From contig CP136062.1 in assembly GCA_032622095.1 (NCBI GenBank), positions 151,584,875-151,648,874 on the forward strand: a DNA stretch of 64,000 bases, written 5' to 3'. Under the pieces are notes generated by a model. That model was not told the DNA's origin and searched no databases. It saw only the letters and a program-made list of their open reading frames with translations. Numbering within the stretch: position 1 is the stretch's first letter; each line of letters begins with the position of its first letter. The translations under genes and the position numbers were made by a program. This document shows, piece after piece, positions 55,401 through 61,400 of this stretch. The DNA comes from Siphonodentalium dalli. Taxonomy: Eukaryota > Mollusca > Scaphopoda > Gadilida > Siphonodentaliidae.

Positions 55401-58400
55401 CGCGCCATCCGTGCTCGCAGGGTTGGTCAGAAACAAATGTTTTTTAAATTTAATGTATGTTCCGTATATCTCTCTGCAGATGCAAATAACGTTGAATGGC
55501 AAACAGACGCTCTTTATAGAGATGCGTCAAAAACAAACGATCATTAAATAATCACTTGATTAACCCACGCCGTGCCTTTGCGGTGATTTGAGATTGGAGA
55601 ACGGGTGCTCTGAGCTTCTCTAAACCGCGACCACGGTCGTGTCGGTGGGATTTGACACTTACATAGGAAGTTTGAGCTCAATCTGTACACGCGTTTTGGA
55701 TTCTATGAAGTACACACACACAGATATACGAAGTCTCAAAATATATAGTATAGATAGACTAGCCGATGAGCCCGACGTTGTCCGGGCTATTCAAAAACCA
55801 AATTTCAAGTTGAAAGCTCTACCCGTTTCCGAGATCTGGTCTGCGCATGCGCGAAGCAGGTGTCGCACGGGCTCGGCGACCCGATAAAATTCGTATCCGG
55901 GGCAAGATACATTCACATACCAAATTTCAAGTCGATAGCTCCACCCGTTTCCGAGATCTGGTCTGCGCGAAGCTGGCGCCGCACGGGCTCGGCAACCCGA
56001 TAAAATTTGTATCCAGGGCAAGATACATTCACATAGCAAATTTCAATTCGATAGCTCCACCCGTTTCCGGGATCTCGTCTGCGCATGCGCGAAGCGGGCG
56101 CCGCACGGGCTCGCCAATACGACGTTGACGACCGCCTGGTCAAACTACACACACGTACCAAGTTTCGTCCCGATCGGTCGAGAATCGTAGATTTGTATAA
56201 ATGACAGACAAACATACAGACAGACAGAGGTCTTCAAAATATATATGAAACTAGCATGTTAGCCCGCCACTTGTGTGGTTGGTCAGAAACATGACATTAT
56301 TTTGTTTTTATTTATTTATTTTTTTTGAATTTTTTAATATTAATTTAATGTTTTTTTAAATTTAATTAATTATTTTTAATTTTTTTTAATTTTAAATTGT
56401 TTTAATTAATTTTTTAAATGAATTTTTTGTTTCTGGCAGAAAAATTGACCCGATGAAATCCCCTCCCCCCTCCTAGGAATGACAGACAATGCATTGTTTG
56501 TTTTTCAATGAGAAAATTCATGGTACCCGTCCTAAACATCCCCGTTCCTAGATTAGTCCCCGAATTGACCCGATGAAATCCCCCCTTCCTAGGAACGACA
56601 GACAACGCATTGTTTGTTTTTCAATGAGTTAATTCATGGTACCCGTCTCCCCGAAAAGAGCGGACAGTCAATTAATCACATCGTGAAATCTCTCTGCATA
56701 ATATTTCGAGCGATAGCGTTGCGTTGAATTGTAAACAAACGCTGCTTAGATCAATTCTGCCTTTTTAATCGAGATAATTGCATTTCGTCGCGCATCCGTA
56801 TTTCGGATGGATGGGGTCAGTCGTTTAGCCACGTCCCTTGCAATAAAGAGCGTTAATCCTTAACACCTACAAATACGGTCAATATAAAGATCGTTGATGC
56901 CTTAACCCCCGAAGTGACGTTTGCGGTGATTTTGATGATTGGGAAGGGAGAAGAGGTGCTCTGAGCTTCTCCAAAACGCGACCACTACGGTGTCCGTGGG
57001 ATTTTACACTTATATACGAAATTTGAGCTCAATCTGTACACGCGTTTTCGATTCTATGAAGTACCCACATACACACACATATATATACGGAAGTCTCAAA
57101 TTATATTCATGGTACCCGTCCTAAACATCCCCGTTCCTAGATTAGTCCCCGAATTGACACGATGAAATCCCCCCTTCCTAGGAACGACAGACTAACGCAT
57201 TGTTTGTTTTTCAATGAGTTAATTCATGGTACCTGTCTCCCCGAAAAGAGCGGACAGTCAATTAATCCCGTCGTGAAATCTCTCTGCATAATATTTCGAG
57301 CGATAGCATTGCGTTGAATTGTAAACAAACGCTGCTTAGATCAATTCTGCCGTTTTAATCGAGATAATTGCATTTCGTCGCGCATCCTTATTTCGGACGC
57401 ATGGGGTCAGTCGTTTAGCCACGTCCATTGCAATAAAGAGCGTTAATCCTTAACATCTCCGAATATGGTCAATATAAAGATCGTTGATGACTTAACCCCC
57501 GAAGTGGCGTTTGCGGTGATTTTGATGATTGGGAAGGGAGAAGAGGTGCTCTGAGCTTCTCCAAAACGCGGCCACTACGGTGTCCGTGGGATTTTACATT
57601 TATATACGAAATTTGAGCTCAATCTGTACACGCGTTTTCATTTCTATGAAGTACCCACATACACACACATATATATACGGAAGTCTCAAATTATATAGTA
57701 GATTAAATGAGTGTATATGCATATTAACAAAGTTCGCTATACATTTTCTGACTATTACTAGACAAGAGAAGGTATCATAATAAATTCTTACTGTGGCTCA
57801 ATTGGTCATTGTCGGATGGTATCATATAAAAAGACACCCAGGATATCTCAAACGTGCAAAAAAGACACCCAGGATCTCCAAATGTGCAAAAAGTCACCAA
57901 GCATATCGATATCTCATCAAAAACGCAATATTAGATTAGTCGTCTGCTTATTATTATTATATTAAGTATTGGATGTGCCTGACTTGACTAATGTTACAAT
58001 ACTCACTATTTGTTGAAGACTTGGAAAAGAAGACATCTTTGAAGAGTTTCAGTGTTCCTTCCTGATGAGAGAAGAATACAAAAATAATATTCAGGCCTCA
58101 ATATATGGTGCTGGACATTTGAAGAATGAGGTCCCCAGAGGGTGAATTTAGTGATATGGGCTAGCGTCACATAATTAATTCTCTGAGGAGCCTTTCGTGG
58201 CGGGAGCTGTGCAGGTGCAGCATTAAAGTTCCTGTCTCCAATAGGAAGCCTCGGGTATATATAATAATGCACTGGCTTAGAAAGTCAATGTAAATAATGT
58301 ATTCTCTTATTTTCTTATTAGGCTCCCTATGGGAGATTCGCATATATAAGAGAATGCATTGGCACAGGGTTTCGCGACATTTCAGGAGGCTCCAGTCATG

Positions 58401-61400
58401 GAAGGGTTAAGTTACGAGATAATAATTAATAATGCATATCATTTATATAGCGCTTAATCCCTGGTGTAGCTCTAAGCGCTCACATTATTACCCCAGCTGT
58501 TTTTTATGAGTAATGCCGAGTCTTGTGCCTGCTGCCATTTTACAGGCGCTTCACTAGAGCGGCTTACGGATACCCAACAACCAGGTACCTATTTCGCATC
58601 TAGGTACGACGAAGCGAGCACAGTACAAGTGACCTTGCCCAAGGGTCACAACCTGGCGCGAGATTTGAAACAGCTTGTGGCTATATATAGCACACACACC
58701 GCTCAATTCGGCCAAGCCACTGTTGTGGACACAATAGTCCACCGAGCGAGGCGCGAAATCACGCCGGTGCATTAACACCATTACAAGTCCGACACTCTAC
58801 CCACTGGGCTACCACATCCATGGTGAAGATGGTAAGGTGCACCCATTGGGCACCTTGATTATGCATTGTGCTGTCTGCCAATTTCGGAATATATAGAAAC
58901 AAAACTGAAAAAGAAACTTTCTAAAGTAGTTCCTAAAGAAATGCATGTGCGGCTTGTGCGCATATACAAAGAACTGCCGATAATATGATAATCAAACCTA
59001 AAATAGTATTTGACTGTGGCAGTGCCATCTACTAGGTTACGTTCTGCGAGAAGTCTCTGTATAAATGACGTAACCACAATTAATTGGTGTTGATTGGGTA
59101 ACATTTAGAACATATCGTGTAAAAACTCAACTCAAGACACCCGCTGACTATAGAATAAAATTAATAAATTTCTGCCATCTGTAAAATATTTTTATTCCCA
59201 TCAGATCATGTTAGACAGTGAAAGTTGGCATACAGTAATGCCCTAATTAATCGACTCCTTTAACCACATCAGAATTATGGGTAACTTTTCAGGATTTAGT
59301 CGGAAATATGGCTTGTTGCCATTCATCGGAAAACTCTCGGGGAGAGCTTTCCGATGAATGGCAACAAGCCATATTTCCGACTAAATCCTGAAAAGTTACC
59401 CATAATTCTGCTGTGGTTAAGGGAGTCGAATAATTAGGGCATTACTGTATTTTAGTTGAGTAACATGTTTTATTCCAGAGTGATGTCCATTTCCATTGGT
59501 ACTCACACCCCACACTTGGCATTTTGGTAAAGTTCTTGTTATTACTTCAGGCTAAACAAATCCCTCAAATACTGGAAATTTGAATACAGTCCCCCTTTAA
59601 AGGACCTGAAAAAAAATAGTACTCACATAGGACATCTCGCTGAGAGATCCACTTGTCAGCTTTTTATAAGCTTTACTGATGATCTGAAATTTCTGAAAGT
59701 AAAAAAGTAAATCGAAATTGAATAATATGATACAGGGACCAGTTCAAATTGGGAGCAGTCACTTCTCCCTGTTTGGTTATTAGGGAGAAGTAGACTGTAA
59801 TCAAAGTCACCCTTATACTGCTTATAGTATCATGCAATACAAGAGCCAATTTATAAAACCATTATAGTGAGTAACAACACCATTATAATCAGTAATTATA
59901 CTTAAAATATACTCAACATTAATGCTGTTGGGACATATGCATACTGGTATATGGGAGAATTCACTTCTCCCTAGGATCAAAATAGAGAGAAGTGGCACAA
60001 TTTAGGGAGAAGCTGTCCACCAAGTCGCCCTCTAGTCTGGACCCTGTCCCACAAGACGCCCTCAAAAATCTGTTTAATTTTATGAGAAAAACCACCCTCC
60101 ACAATGCTTATTCAGGTCTACACGTTTTTAAAAATTGAATGCTCTGTTCTAAATTTGATTAACAAATGCTTTACAAATAGTTTAATTATAAGAAAATGTG
60201 GATTTTTCATTTGAGATGTTGCGCACACGGGGCATGTCGACAACGATGGTCATATTTTCCTGTGCATGTAAGAATTTTAAGCATGTCAATTGTGAAAAAT
60301 TACTTTATACTCAAGTCTACAAAAATAATAGTTCCAAGTTATTTCTAGCAAATATTGAAAAATTTCCATCTTCCACATGATATCGACTTTTCTGTTAGAA
60401 TTGTTATGTTTCAACCACACACTTCTATTCCGTATTGCACTATTTTAGTATTATTACATTTTTCAGAAATTTCCGTCCTGCACTTCTCTTCCACCCTGCA
60501 CTTCTATTTGGCACACATGAGTCAAGTCTGAGGTTAATGTGCCTGTCGTTTGCAGAATCAGGTCCCTAGAGGGTGAATTTAGTGATGTTTTCCCACACAG
60601 CAGGCTAGCATCACCAAATTTACCCTCTGGGGACCTCATTCTGCATGGCCTCATATGCTATGGAGACATAGACTCAGATTGAAGTTCCCAAATGGTGAAT
60701 ATTGTGCTGTACACCCATTGGGAACCTTGATTATGCAATGTGTTGTCTGCCAATTGGGGATATAGAGTAACTAAACTATAAAAAGAAATAGAATCTATGT
60801 GAAGAAATTTCTATAGAAATTTGATAATAAAGAAATTTCCTTAGAAGATGAGGTCTGAGCAGAATGAGGTCCCCAGATGGTGAATTTAGTGGTGCTAGCC
60901 CTCTATGCAGGATAGCGTCACTAAATTCACCCTTTGGGGACCTCATTCTGCAAATGACAGGCACACTAAACTCTGGAGTACTCATGTCTAGAGGTCAGGG
61001 TTCATGCTCACCTCATGTCTAGAGGTCAGGGTTCACGCTCACCTCATGTCTAGAGGTCAGGGTTCAGATGGCCAGAAAAGTTTATTCACAAATTTTTTGG
61101 CCATTTTTGAATTTGTTTAGCCATTCTTCAAAAACTTTGATCAAATTTAGTATCCAAGAATGTGTGCTTATTGAGAAACCGAAACTAAACAAAACTATTT
61201 AACACTTGCATAAACAAACTGATACACAAGTTCCAGCAATTTTGGCCAACCTGGGAGTGGGTACTGTACTTCAAATCTGTGCTGAGCCATTATATTTGGC
61301 ATAGGTCGCATCAAGCATGTTTTATTTTAGACAGAAATGTTAGGTTTCATCAAATGTCTGTACTTTAGCTTCTTCGTACAATTTGTCAAGCATTATGTCC

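Larger units (their letters stand above)
58094..58995. mobile_element. GAGGTCCCCAGAGGGTGAATTT family MITE split by other elements
   Basis: Family left part at 58110-58190 and family interior (CACCCATTGGGCACCTTGAT) at 58838 onward, separated by a TTAA-type MITE and a SINE. The right end is not found. Confidence 0.55.

Noticed and set aside
58506..58775. Opposed open frames over the SINE
   Set aside because: Explained by the tRNA-derived SINE. No conserved protein pattern.
58700..58822. Functional tRNA gene
   Set aside because: The A box is good, but there is no clear cloverleaf with an intact T arm and acceptor stem, and the sequence continues into a SINE body and tail.
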